Assembly (NCBI GenBank): GCA_945869755.1
Contig: CAMBPW010000015.1
Location: 1 to 16,283, forward strand
DNA length: 16,283 bases
Direction of reading: 5' to 3'
From: an uncultured Gemella sp.
GTDB taxonomy: Bacteria; Bacillota; Bacilli; Staphylococcales; Gemellaceae
Below the pieces are notes generated by a model, which did no database searches, was not told the origin of the DNA, and worked only from the letters and a program-made list of their open reading frames with translations. Positions 1 through 8,213 of the stretch are shown here, in pieces. Position 1 is the stretch's first letter; each line of letters begins with the position of its first letter. Made by a program: the position numbers and the translations under genes.

Positions 1-15
1 TTTCATTTCTTAGCA

Positions 16-58
16 ATATAAATAAAAACACCACACCGGATTTACCGATATGGTGTTT
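16..58 (-). terminator. Rho-independent terminator of rplM-rpsI
   Basis: The arms AAACACCA (26-33) and TGGTGTTT (51-58) are perfectly complementary. Read on the minus strand they form an 8-bp stem that can be extended by an inner CGG/CCG pairing (37-39 with 45-47), followed by a T/A-rich stretch starting TTATTTATA. It lies just after the rpsI stop, so it most likely ends the ribosomal protein transcript. Confidence 0.8.
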
Positions 59-80
59 AAAATTGACATTATGCCAACTA

Positions 81-473
81 TTAACGTTTTGAGAATTGTG
101 GTGCGCGACGTGCTCCTTTAAGACCGTATTTTTTACGTTCTTTCATACGAGGGTCACGAGTTAATAATCCTGCTGGTTTTAAATCTTTACGATATTCTGG
201 ATTTACTTCTAGTAAAGCACGTGCAATTCCGTGACGGATTGCTTGAGCTTGACCTGTATATCCTCCACCATGAACGTTAACTAGTACGTCATAGTTTCCT
301 GTAGTTGATGTTTTTTCTAATGGTTGCATTAAATCTAATACTAAAGATTCTAATGGTAAGTATTCACGCATCTCTCTATTGTTAATAGTGATTTTCCCTG
401 TTCCTGGTACTAATCTTACACGTGCTACTGAGCTTTTACGGCGTCCTGTACCGCGGTATTCTACTTGTGCCAT
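81..473 (-). CDS. rpsI: 30S ribosomal protein S9 (uS9)
   Basis: This is small-subunit ribosomal protein S9, 130 residues, the normal bacterial length. The N-terminal Y-x-G-TGRRKSSVARV stretch, the central GGGYTGQAQAIRHGIARAL block and the C-terminal tail ending QFSKR are hallmarks of the family. In known ribosome structures that basic tail reaches the P-site tRNA. The ATG is preceded by a strong TAGGAGG ribosome-binding site. The gene follows rplM by 19 nt, the usual rplM-rpsI pair, so it is co-transcribed from the rplM promoter and subject to the same leader. No anomaly is seen. Confidence 0.98.
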   Translation of the reverse strand: MAQVEYRGTGRRKSSVARVRLVPGTGKITINNREMREYLPLESLVLDLMQPLEKTSTTGNYDVLVNVHGGGYTGQAQAIRHGIARALLEVNPEYRKDLKPAGLLTRDPRMKERKKYGLKGARRAPQFSKR

Positions 474-492
474 TTAATTGTTTCCTCCTATA

Positions 493-930
493 TTATCCAC
501 GTAATTCATATTTTTCTGGTTTTTGTGCTGCATGTGGGTGCTCAGCTCCACGATAAACGTGAAGTTTCATTCCTTGAGCTCTACCTAAAGTATTTTTTGG
601 TAACATACCTTTAATAGATAGCTCTAAAAGTTCTTCTGGATTTTTTTGTAAAATTTCTCCAGCAGTTCTTTCTTTCAATCCACCTGGGTGCATTGTATGA
701 CGACGATAAATTTTATCAGTTAATTTTTTACCAGTCAATACAATTTTTTCAGCATTAATAATGATAACATTATCTCCAGTATCAATATGAGGTGTATAAG
801 TAGGTTTGTGTTTCCCTCTAAGTATTGAAGCTACTTCTGATGATAAACGACCTAAAGTTTGTCCTTCAGCATCTATTACATACCATTTTTTTTCTACAGT
901 TGATGGCTTTGCCATATAAGTTTGACGCAT
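493..930 (-). CDS. rplM: 50S ribosomal protein L13 (uL13)
   Basis: This is large-subunit ribosomal protein L13, 145 residues, the same length as the Bacillus and Staphylococcus proteins. Family blocks visible are KWYVIDAEGQTLGRLSSEVA (about 15-34), RGKHKPTYTPHIDTGD (38-53), the HPGGLKERT block and the C-terminal ending YELRG. The start beginning MRQTYMAKP is supported by an AGGAGG site six bases upstream (minus-strand AGGAGGAAATGACATG) and by the family's usual N-terminus; the internal Met at residue 6 lacks a comparable site. It is the first gene of the rplM-rpsI operon, with its own promoter and a structured leader. Confidence 0.98.
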   Translation of the reverse strand: MRQTYMAKPSTVEKKWYVIDAEGQTLGRLSSEVASILRGKHKPTYTPHIDTGDNVIIINAEKIVLTGKKLTDKIYRRHTMHPGGLKERTAGEILQKNPEELLELSIKGMLPKNTLGRAQGMKLHVYRGAEHPHAAQKPEKYELRG

Positions 931-1017
931 GTCATTTCCTCCTAAGATGTTGTTTTTAATCTGTCATTACGACTAAGTTTTCCGGGGCTTACTCGTGAAG
1001 ATATATAAACAATATCA
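931..1017 (-). promoter_or_regulatory. rplM 5' leader, likely L13 leader autoregulatory element
   Basis: The 5'-UTR between the promoter and rplM can fold. UCUUCACGA (993-1001) pairs with UCGUAAUGACAGA (960-972) as UCU/AGA, UC/GA and ACGA/UCGU, with small bulges. Inside, UAAG and CUUA flank a CCCCGGAAAA loop. Firmicutes are known to carry an L13 leader (an Rfam family) in exactly this place, proposed to let L13 repress its own operon. Position and fold fit; I recognise it from context and cannot run the covariance model. Confidence 0.7.
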
Positions 1018-1023
1018 ACAAAT

Positions 1024-1052
1024 ATAATACATTATTTATTTTTACTTGTCAA
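1024..1052 (-). promoter_or_regulatory. Sigma-A type promoter of rplM-rpsI
   Basis: On the minus strand there is a perfect -35 TTGACA (1047-1052), a 17-bp spacer, and a -10 TATTAT (1024-1029, five of six consensus bases). The predicted start of transcription is near 1017, giving a leader of about 87 nt. It is the best promoter in the window, as expected for ribosomal protein genes. It begins only 16 bp beyond the gltX stop. Confidence 0.88.
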
Positions 1053-1068
1053 TGTTTTACTACTAATT

Positions 1069-2520
1069 TTATAATACATTTTTTAAACGATTTATAACTT
1101 TTTCTTTTCCTAACAATTCTAAACTTAAATTAAGTTCTGGCCCATGCATTTGACCTGTTGTTGCAATACGTATCGGCATAAATAAATTTTTACCTTTTAT
1201 ACTTGTTTCTTTTTGAATTTCTTTTATTAATTCTTTAATACTTTCAGCCGTGAAATCTTCCGTATTTTCTAATTTATTTATTAAAGTTTCAAAAACTACT
1301 TTAGAAGTATCTAGTTGTAAAATTTCTTTTTCTTCTTCTCCAAATTCTAAATCTTGCTTGAAGAATAATTTAGTTAATTCTACTATTTCTGCTCCATAAC
1401 TCATTTGTGGTTGGTAAAGTGATATTAATTTTTCAAACCAACTTCTATTGTTTTTAATTTCTTCTTCAGTAGCTACTTCTGATTTAACTAAAAATGGTAA
1501 TGATATTTCTACTATTCTTTCTAGTGGCTGTTTTTTAATATATTGATTATTAATCCACGTTAATTTTTGATTATCAAAAAACGCTGGTGATTTACTTAAA
1601 CGTTTTTCATCAAAAATTTTAGCAAATTCATCTCGTGTAAATATTTCTTCTTCTCCTTCTGGAGACCATCCTAATAGTGCAATAAAATTAAATATTGCTT
1701 CTGGTAAATATCCTAAATCATCATATTGTTCGATAAACTGAATTATAGTTTCATCACGTTTTGATAATTTTTTCTTACTTTCATTAACTATTAATGTCAT
1801 ATGTCCAAATTTAGGTGGCTCAAATCCTAATGCTTCATAAACAACTAGTTGTTTTGGTGTGTTTGATACGTGATCATCTCCACGTAAAACGTGAGAAATT
1901 TCCATTAAATGATCATCTATTGCTACACAGAAATTATATGTTGCCACTCCATCATTTTTTAATATAACAAAATCTCCAAAATCTTTTCCTTCAAATGATA
2001 AATGCCCTTTTACCATATCATCAAATGAATAAGTTCTATCTTGTGGAACACGAATACGAATTGATGGTTTTCTACCCTCTTTTTCAAATGCTTCTTGCTC
2101 TTCTTTAGTTAAATTCGCATGTTTTCCACTATAACGTGGTGGTAGTCCATTAGCTATTTGTTCTTCACGTTCCGCTTCTAGTTCTTCAGCAGTCATATAA
2201 CATTTATATGCTTTATTTTCTTCTAATAATTTTTCTGCATATTGTTGATAAATTTCTAAACGCTCTGACTGACGATATGGACCAAATTTACCTTCTTTTT
2301 TTATCCCTTCATCATAATCAATTCCTAGCCAATCCATATATTTTAATTGACTACGTTCTCCTTCTTCTTTGTTACGTTTAAAATCTGTATCTTCAATTCT
2401 TAAAATAAATTCCCCATTGTAATGTTTCGCAAATAAATAATTAAATAATGCTGTTCTTGCATTTCCAATATGTAAATTACCTGTTGGAGATGGTGCGTAT
2501 CTTACTCTTACTTTTTCCAT
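1069..2520 (-). CDS. gltX: Glutamyl-tRNA synthetase
   Basis: This class I aminoacyl-tRNA synthetase charges tRNA-Glu with glutamate in the cytoplasm. In Firmicutes the single GltX often also mischarges tRNA-Gln, which GatCAB then corrects; that is family knowledge, not shown here. Seen in the sequence: YAPSPTGNLHIGN with the HIGH-like motif at about residue 17 from the chosen start, LRIEDTD, the RGDDHVSNTPKQ block, and the KLSKR ATP-binding loop near residue 251. The helical anticodon-binding part fills the C-terminus. The reading frame opens nine bases earlier at ATG 2527-2529, but AAGGA (2530-2534) touches that codon and is nine bases from the ATG at 2518-2520, so I prefer the later start (483 residues). 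It is transcribed alone from its own promoter. Confidence 0.97.
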   Translation of the reverse strand: MEKVRVRYAPSPTGNLHIGNARTALFNYLFAKHYNGEFILRIEDTDFKRNKEEGERSQLKYMDWLGIDYDEGIKKEGKFGPYRQSERLEIYQQYAEKLLEENKAYKCYMTAEELEAEREEQIANGLPPRYSGKHANLTKEEQEAFEKEGRKPSIRIRVPQDRTYSFDDMVKGHLSFEGKDFGDFVILKNDGVATYNFCVAIDDHLMEISHVLRGDDHVSNTPKQLVVYEALGFEPPKFGHMTLIVNESKKKLSKRDETIIQFIEQYDDLGYLPEAIFNFIALLGWSPEGEEEIFTRDEFAKIFDEKRLSKSPAFFDNQKLTWINNQYIKKQPLERIVEISLPFLVKSEVATEEEIKNNRSWFEKLISLYQPQMSYGAEIVELTKLFFKQDLEFGEEEKEILQLDTSKVVFETLINKLENTEDFTAESIKELIKEIQKETSIKGKNLFMPIRIATTGQMHGPELNLSLELLGKEKVINRLKNVL

Positions 2521-2555
2521 TATTATCATTCCTTACTTTAATTAATTTACCTTTT

Positions 2556-2585
2556 ATTATAACACATTTAAATATTTTATTTCAA
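2556..2585 (-). promoter_or_regulatory. Promoter of gltX
   Basis: On the minus strand there is a -35 TTGAAA (2580-2585), an 18-bp spacer, and a perfect -10 TATAAT (2556-2561) preceded by TGT, an extended -10. It lies about 36 bp upstream of the gltX start codon. Confidence 0.75.
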
Positions 2586-2654
2586 TTGTGAAAATATTTT
2601 TTAAATCTAAAATATTCTAATATAAAAATAACAATTTTAAAATTAATTAATAAT

Positions 2655-2785
2655 TTACAAAATAAAAAACGTGAAAATATAAAATTAATAGTAGTAATAG
2701 TCGCAATCTCTTATAATTTACAAATTTTATAATAATTTGAAATCTACACTACTCAATAATTTTCACATATCTTCACGTTTTATTT
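2655..2785 (-). terminator. Long structured inverted repeat, probable bidirectional terminator after oatA
   Basis: This is most of the structure in the 305-bp gap between oatA and gltX. The outer arms 2666-2680 and 2767-2781 (minus-strand AAAACGTGAAGATAT with ATATTTTCACGTTTT) form 15 bp with one G-U pair. Nested inside are AAAATTA/TAATTTT (2757-2763 with 2681-2687), AGTAGT/ACTACT (2748-2753 with 2690-2695) and a short TAG/CTA pairing. The minus-strand end runs into TTTTTTATTTTG and the plus-strand end into TTTTATTT, so it can end transcription in both directions. The total span of about 116 nt is far longer than an ordinary terminator. No T-box or riboswitch signature is visible. The rest of the gap (2786-2834, 2586-2654) shows nothing but AT-rich DNA. 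Confidence 0.6.
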
Positions 2786-2834
2786 AATAAACTTAGACAT
2801 TAAATTTTCTTTAGATAATTATTTTCAATTTTAA

Positions 2835-4748
2835 TTATCCATTATTATTTTCTTGTGATTGTTGTTGTTCTAGCTTTCTTTTTTCTTCTTCCTGTTTTTT
2901 AATCGCAGTCATTTCTTCTGTTTCAACATTATGCTTCAAACTACTAACTATTAAATTTGTTAGTGCCATTTTTCCTTCATCCTCAAGATGAACTTGATCA
3001 GGAGCAAAATATGTAGGTTGATTTTCAGATGCTTTGTACCAATCTATAATAGTTAAATTAGGGTATTTATGTTTATTATTTTCTAATATTTCGTTAACTA
3101 ATTTTTCCCAATTTCTAGGAACTCGAGTATTAACGAAATAAATATCACTTTTATTAAAAGGTTTTAATAAGTCATCAAACTGTTGCTCTGTAAATAATCC
3201 ATTTGTTCCTAATAAAAATATTACGGCAGTTTGCGAATTATTAAAATTAGCATAATTATTTGCAACAGGTATAGCTTCAAAAACTTGTCTACTAACTTTT
3301 GCATCTATGACTGATCCAGGAAAAATATTCAATATTTCTTGCCCGATATCTACTGATAAAGAATCCCCAATTACTAATATTTCATTATAAGTTTTATCTT
3401 CATATTTTAAATTAGTATTATACGTTTGTTCATTGCTATTATTATCGTTATTGTCATCATTTGAAGTAACATTTTCTTGATTTGCTACAAATTCTGTAGT
3501 TTTGTTACTCTCATAATTATTAACAAAAGCAGTTGAAATATATGGAACTGATTTGCCAAATATTCCCATTACAAAAAGTATAAATATAGTAGCTAAAAAT
3601 ACAAAAATATATCGTCTAAATTTCAAAGGCAATTTTAAAACTTTTTTTATAATAGCTTGAATATAATTGATAAAACCTACTTTTCGTATAGGCATTTCGA
3701 CAAACTTATAACTTGCATAGGCTACAATAAATACTAAAATAAGTCTTAATACATTAAAAAATAAATTAGAATTATTTATTTCTGAAACAGGTGTAGTAAA
3801 AACTAATATTGGGAAATGCCATAAATATAAACTATAAGAAATTTTTCCAATAAAAACTAATGGTTTAAAAGATAAAGCCATTGAGATATACGTACCTTGC
3901 TGTCCAGAGGTGATAATAATTATTAAAAATAATATAGAAAATAATAAAAATCCACCATAATATAAAAACTTGCTATATTCAGTTATAAAAAACATTAATG
4001 TTACAAATATAATAATTCCAATTACTGAAATTAATGAAAATTGTTTAGAAATTTTTTCGCTAGCTTTTATGCTCATTTTACTTATCGGATAAAATAAAGC
4101 CCCAACTACTCCAACAAGAAGTGCAAAAGCTCTCGTATCAGTGCCGTAATATACTCTATTAACATTTGTAATATCAAATAAAAATATATGTACAATAAAA
4201 GAAATAAAAATTAGAGCATAGACTACATAATTGAAATATTTATTCAATTCTTTACCTTTAGATTTAAAATTAACAACTAAAAAAATAAGTGGAAAAATTA
4301 AATAAAATTGTTCTTCAATAGCTAGCGACCATAAATGTTTAAAAGGACTAATAGATCCAAAACTATCAAAATAATCTAACTTATGAAAAATATACCACCA
4401 ATTACTTGTATATATATATCCGAATAAACTATCTAAATAACTTTTTTCTAGTAGATATTTATTAAAAATAACCATTATTATTAAAACTATAGTTATCATA
4501 AAATAAACGGCTGGTAATAATCTTCTTGCTCTTCTAACATAAAAATTCCATAAATCAAGTTTATTAGTTTCTTTATATTCTTTAATTATAAGAGAACTAA
4601 TTAAATATCCTGATAAAACAAAAAATAAATCAACACCTAAAAATCCACCCGGTAAGAAATTTGCATTAGCGTGATAAATAATAACAGATATTACCGCAAT
4701 AGCACGCAAACTGTCTATACTAGGTAAGTAATTATGTTTATTCACCAT
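2835..4748 (-). CDS. oatA: OatA-type peptidoglycan O-acetyltransferase (acyltransferase-3 plus SGNH domain)
   Basis: This 637-residue membrane enzyme probably moves acetyl groups across the membrane to the C6 hydroxyl of muramic acid, giving lysozyme resistance as known for Staphylococcus OatA. Residues about 8-400 form the multi-pass acyltransferase-3 domain, with the R15...H26 motif, the FFVLSGYL block and HLWSLAIEEQFY near 138-149. Residues about 455-605 form the extracellular SGNH esterase-like domain: GDS with Ser463, GTNG at 514-517, TRVPRNW at 541-547, and DQVH with Asp584 and His587 completing the triad. An Asn/Asp-rich linker (about 424-445) joins the two. After the SGNH domain comes a charged KQEEEKRKLEQQQ tail that I do not know from typical OatA. 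AAGGAG six bases upstream supports the start. The gene is monocistronic. Acetylation of another wall polymer is the main alternative. Confidence 0.88.
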   Translation of the reverse strand: MVNKHNYLPSIDSLRAIAVISVIIYHANANFLPGGFLGVDLFFVLSGYLISSLIIKEYKETNKLDLWNFYVRRARRLLPAVYFMITIVLIIMVIFNKYLLEKSYLDSLFGYIYTSNWWYIFHKLDYFDSFGSISPFKHLWSLAIEEQFYLIFPLIFLVVNFKSKGKELNKYFNYVVYALIFISFIVHIFLFDITNVNRVYYGTDTRAFALLVGVVGALFYPISKMSIKASEKISKQFSLISVIGIIIFVTLMFFITEYSKFLYYGGFLLFSILFLIIIITSGQQGTYISMALSFKPLVFIGKISYSLYLWHFPILVFTTPVSEINNSNLFFNVLRLILVFIVAYASYKFVEMPIRKVGFINYIQAIIKKVLKLPLKFRRYIFVFLATIFILFVMGIFGKSVPYISTAFVNNYESNKTTEFVANQENVTSNDDNNDNNSNEQTYNTNLKYEDKTYNEILVIGDSLSVDIGQEILNIFPGSVIDAKVSRQVFEAIPVANNYANFNNSQTAVIFLLGTNGLFTEQQFDDLLKPFNKSDIYFVNTRVPRNWEKLVNEILENNKHKYPNLTIIDWYKASENQPTYFAPDQVHLEDEGKMALTNLIVSSLKHNVETEEMTAIKKQEEEKRKLEQQQSQENNNG

Positions 4749-4780
4749 AATTCTCCTTAAATTTTAACAAAGTACTATTA

Positions 4781-4809
4781 ATTATATACTATATTAATAA
4801 AAAAGGGAA
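4781..4809 (-). promoter_or_regulatory. Possible promoter of oatA
   Basis: A perfect -10 TATAAT occurs at 4781-4786 on the minus strand, 32 bp upstream of the oatA start. The hexamer 17 bp further upstream (TTCCCT, 4804-4809) matches the -35 poorly. A promoter is required here because a terminator lies upstream, but this exact site is weakly supported. Confidence 0.35.
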
Positions 4810-4864
4810 GAATAGCGTTTTATTTTCAATTTATATAAAACTAATCTAATAAATTTTAAAGCAT

Positions 4865-4904
4865 AAAAATCTCTCAAGAAAACGAAATTTCTTGAGAGAT
4901 TTTT
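4865..4904 (-). terminator. Terminator of the acpS-alr-tex operon
   Basis: A perfect 17-bp inverted repeat has arms 4865-4881 and 4888-4904 and a 6-nt loop. The core is CTCTCAAGAAA/TTTCTTGAGAG, bordered by A-runs on one side and T-runs on the other, so it works as a terminator on both strands. It begins one base after the tex stop codon. Confidence 0.92.
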
Positions 4905-4905
4905 A

Positions 4906-7074
4906 TTAGTCATTAAACATTGATAATGAAACACGATTACGTTCTTTATCTACGTCTATTACATAAACTTCTACTATTTGTCCTACATTTAAAACATCTA
5001 GTGGATTTTTTATAAACTTTTTACTTATTTTTGAAATGTGCATCATTGCATCTTGTTTTAGACCTATGTCTATAAATGCTCCGAATTGTGTTATATTTCT
5101 AACTGTTCCATTTAGTTTTGTGCCTATTTTTAAATCATCTATAGTTAAAATATCTGATTTTAAAAGTGGCTTGTCAAAATTATCACGAATATCTCGCATA
5201 GGCTGTTTTAAATCTTTTATTATGTCTACTAAAGTTTCATAACCACAAGAAAGTTGTTCTGCTAGTTTTTTAACGTCAATCTTTTCTAGTTTTTCTGCCA
5301 ATTCTTTTGTACCTATTTGTTCACGAGTTACTGTTAATTGTGTTAATAATTGTTCTGCAATATGATAACTTTCTGGATGAATACCTGTTGAATCTAGTAT
5401 ATTTTCTCCATCAATTACTCTTAAAAATCCTACACATTGTTCGTAAGTTTTTTTACCTAAACGTGGTACTTTTTCTACTTCTTTTATAGTAGTTATTTTT
5501 CCATTTTCTTTTCTATATTCAACGATATTTTTTGCAATTTGTTTATTTATTCCAGAAACGTATGAAAGTAGTGATACTGATGCTGTGTTTACGTCTACTC
5601 CTACGCTATTTACAGCTGTTTCAACAACAAATTGTAATTCTTTTTCTAAATATTTTGGTGTTATATCGTGTTGATATTGACCGACACCTATTGACTTTGG
5701 ATCTATTTTTACAAGTTCACTAAGAGGATCTTGTAAACGTCTTGCGATAGAAACAGCACTTCTTTCTTCTACATTAAAGTCTGGAAATTCTTCTCTTGCT
5801 ACTTCACTTGCAGAATAAACACTTGCTCCAGCTTCATTAACGATACAAAATTCTATCGCTAATCCACTTTCTTTTAATGTATTATAAACAAAACTTTCTG
5901 TTTCCCTTGAAGCTGTCCCATTTCCTATAGCTATTAAGTTTATATTATGTTTTTTTATAATGTCTATAAGTATTTTAGGTGCTTCTTGTATATCTTTGTT
6001 TGATGCTGGTTTATGTGGATACATTACCCTTTTATCAACAAAATTTCCATATTCATCTACTACTGCCATTTTGCACCCTGTTCTAAATGCAGGGTCTACA
6101 CCAAGAACTTTTTTGTTACGCAAAGGAGATTGCATAAGTAGTTGTTTTAAATTTTCTGAAAATATTACAACAGATTCTTCTTCAGCTTTTTTCGTTAAAT
6201 CCGAACGTAATTCTCTTTCTATTGAAGGAAAAATTAATCTTTTAAAACTATCTTCCACACAACTAAGTAGTAATTCTTTTAATTCTGTTTGTTTTTTATA
6301 TATTAATGAATTTAAAATGTAATTACACAATCTTTCTTTGTCATTTTCTATACTTACTCGTAAAACATCTTCTTTTTCTGCTCTATTTACTGCAAGTATT
6401 CTATGAGAAGCTATTTTTGATATTTGTTCTGCATAGTCATAATAGTTTATATAAACTTTGTTTTCATCTTTTTCTTCAGCATTTTTTTTAGCTTTAGTTA
6501 CTATTTGACCAAATTTTCTCGTATTTTCTAATATGTATTCACGATATTTTGCATTGTCCGAAATATTTTCTGCTATTATGTCTAATGCGTAATTAATAGC
6601 TTCTTCTTCCGTATTTACTTCGTGTTCTGCATTTATATATTTAATTGCTTCTTTCGATAATTCGACTAATGTTTTAGGCAATGTAACAATATAATTTGCT
6701 AAAGGTTCTAATCCTTTTTCTTTTGCAATAGTAGCTTTTGTTCGTTTCTTTTCTTTGAACGGTCTATATAAATCTTCTACACGTTGTAATTTTTCTTGTG
6801 CTAAAATTTGTGTTCTTAATTCTTCTGTTAGAAGCCCTTTTTCTTCTATTAAACGTATAACTTCTTGTTTTCTTTCTTCTAGTGATTTTAAATAGTTATA
6901 TTCGTCTTGTATTTGCTTTATAGCTACTTCATCTAAAGAATTTGTCAATTCTTTTCTATATCTTGCAATAAATGCTATTGTATTTCCTTCTTCTAGTAAG
7001 TTAAGGACATTTGTTACGTATTTATCATTTATTTTTAATTTTGTAGCTAAATTTTTTGTAATTTTTTCATACAT
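4906..7074 (-). CDS. tex: Tex family S1 RNA-binding protein (transcription accessory protein)
   Basis: This is Tex/YdcI, 722 residues, the full family length. It is a cytoplasmic nucleic-acid-binding protein with a conserved but incompletely understood role in transcription; in some pathogens it affects toxin expression. Domain order visible: an N-terminal helical Tex domain with AFIARYRKE near residue 35 and the EDLYRPFKEKKRTKA block near 100; a YqgF/RNase H-like domain starting VLGVDPAFRTGCK near 323; helix-hairpin-helix motifs around 490-555 (NTASVSLLSYVSGI, VPRLGKKTYEQC); and a C-terminal S1 domain near 650-720 (GTVRNITQFGAFIDIG). The start ATG shares its A with the alr stop (TAATG), with GGAG 11 nt upstream inside alr, so translation is probably coupled. 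It is the last gene of acpS-alr-tex. Confidence 0.95.
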   Translation of the reverse strand: MYEKITKNLATKLKINDKYVTNVLNLLEEGNTIAFIARYRKELTNSLDEVAIKQIQDEYNYLKSLEERKQEVIRLIEEKGLLTEELRTQILAQEKLQRVEDLYRPFKEKKRTKATIAKEKGLEPLANYIVTLPKTLVELSKEAIKYINAEHEVNTEEEAINYALDIIAENISDNAKYREYILENTRKFGQIVTKAKKNAEEKDENKVYINYYDYAEQISKIASHRILAVNRAEKEDVLRVSIENDKERLCNYILNSLIYKKQTELKELLLSCVEDSFKRLIFPSIERELRSDLTKKAEEESVVIFSENLKQLLMQSPLRNKKVLGVDPAFRTGCKMAVVDEYGNFVDKRVMYPHKPASNKDIQEAPKILIDIIKKHNINLIAIGNGTASRETESFVYNTLKESGLAIEFCIVNEAGASVYSASEVAREEFPDFNVEERSAVSIARRLQDPLSELVKIDPKSIGVGQYQHDITPKYLEKELQFVVETAVNSVGVDVNTASVSLLSYVSGINKQIAKNIVEYRKENGKITTIKEVEKVPRLGKKTYEQCVGFLRVIDGENILDSTGIHPESYHIAEQLLTQLTVTREQIGTKELAEKLEKIDVKKLAEQLSCGYETLVDIIKDLKQPMRDIRDNFDKPLLKSDILTIDDLKIGTKLNGTVRNITQFGAFIDIGLKQDAMMHISKISKKFIKNPLDVLNVGQIVEVYVIDVDKERNRVSLSMFND

Positions 7075-8213
7075 TATAAAAAGTTCTCCGTTTCTTTACC
7101 GTCAATATAATATTTTCTAGGAACTCTACTTCCTAAAATGCAGTACATTTCATAAGGTATTGTTCCTATATGTTTTGCATAATCATTTATTAACAATGTA
7201 TTGTTATTATATTCTCCATAAAATAGTACTTTATCCCCTACTTTTACATTTTCTGAACAACGTACCATTAGTTGATCCATACAAACTCGACCAACTATTT
7301 CACACAACTCGTTATTTATTAACACTTTATAACCTTGAGCAGTTCGTAATACTCCATCACGATAACCTATTGGTATTGTCGCTATATATTCTTCTCTTTC
7401 ACTTTCATATGTACAACCATATCCAACTTTTAAATGTGAATCTATTTTTTTTACACTTACTACTTCACTAAATAGTGATGATACATTTTTTATTTTTGTA
7501 TTTGTACATAATTTTATAGCATTACTCGGATATGCTCCGTAAAGTGAAATTCCTACACGAACTAAGTTAAAATCTGATTTATCTTTTGCATAACGCATAG
7601 TTGCAGCTGTATTTTCTTGATGAATATATTTTGCTTTTTTGTCTATATGCGAAGCTAATTTTATAAATTGTTCTTTTTGGAATAAATCATAAAAATTGTC
7701 TTCAGCATCTGCATTTGCATAATGTGTAAATATTCCTTCTAGTTCTATTTGATTATTGTTTAATAGTTTATTTACTTCTTTTATTTCTTTTTCAGTAGAT
7801 ACTCCTATTCTTCTCATTCCACTATCAATTTTTAAATGTAGTTTTAGTTTTTTTGTAGTAGTTTTTAATTGCTCTACTACTTCTTTTAGCCAATCTAAAG
7901 ATGGACAGCACAATGATATATCATTATCTATTGCATAATGAATATTTTTAGGATTTATAACACCTAAAACTAATATTAAGCTATCATTCGCTACTTCTTT
8001 TATTTCAAGTGCTTCTTCTAAAGTTGCTACTCCAAAAATTCGTACATTATTTTCGTATAAATATTTTACTACAACTTTTGCTCCTAAACCATAAGCATCA
8101 GCTTTTACTACCGCCATAATGTCTTTGTTAGTTAAGCTACTTTTTATTGCATTGTAGTTGTGTAAAATATTGTCTAGTTCTACTTTTAAATATGTTTGTC
8201 TATCTTGTATCAT
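7074..8213 (-). CDS. alr: Alanine racemase
   Basis: This PLP enzyme interconverts L- and D-alanine in the cytoplasm, supplying D-Ala for peptidoglycan and teichoic-acid D-alanylation. It has 379 residues, normal for the family. The N-terminal TIM barrel carries AVVKADAYGLG with the PLP lysine at Lys37, KIDSGMRRIG near 128-137 and THYANAD near 163-169. The C-terminal beta domain carries VGYG with the second catalytic base Tyr265, PIGYRDG at 281-287 and CMDQ with Met312. These positions closely match the numbering of the Geobacillus enzyme. The start lies 14 nt inside the end of acpS with GGGAG just upstream, so the two are translationally coupled. It overlaps tex by one base. Confidence 0.97.
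   Translation of the reverse strand: MIQDRQTYLKVELDNILHNYNAIKSSLTNKDIMAVVKADAYGLGAKVVVKYLYENNVRIFGVATLEEALEIKEVANDSLILVLGVINPKNIHYAIDNDISLCCPSLDWLKEVVEQLKTTTKKLKLHLKIDSGMRRIGVSTEKEIKEVNKLLNNNQIELEGIFTHYANADAEDNFYDLFQKEQFIKLASHIDKKAKYIHQENTAATMRYAKDKSDFNLVRVGISLYGAYPSNAIKLCTNTKIKNVSSLFSEVVSVKKIDSHLKVGYGCTYESEREEYIATIPIGYRDGVLRTAQGYKVLINNELCEIVGRVCMDQLMVRCSENVKVGDKVLFYGEYNNNTLLINDYAKHIGTIPYEMYCILGSRVPRKYYIDGKETENFL

Noticed and set aside
2530..2834. A T-box riboswitch upstream of gltX
   Set aside because: No T-box core sequence and no specifier hairpin with an antiterminator is visible; the gltX promoter lies close to the gene, leaving a leader too short for a T-box. The structured repeat lies upstream of that promoter.
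4801..4820. A third copy of the dispersed repeat near AAAAGGGAAGAATAG
   Set aside because: Only the first few bases resemble the repeat; there is no matching CTCCC arm or conserved flank.
5036..7471. Several plus-strand open frames of 60-120 codons opposite tex and alr
   Set aside because: They lie wholly inside strongly supported minus-strand genes, have Leu/Phe/Ser-rich composition typical of antisense frames in AT-rich coding DNA, and show no family motif.
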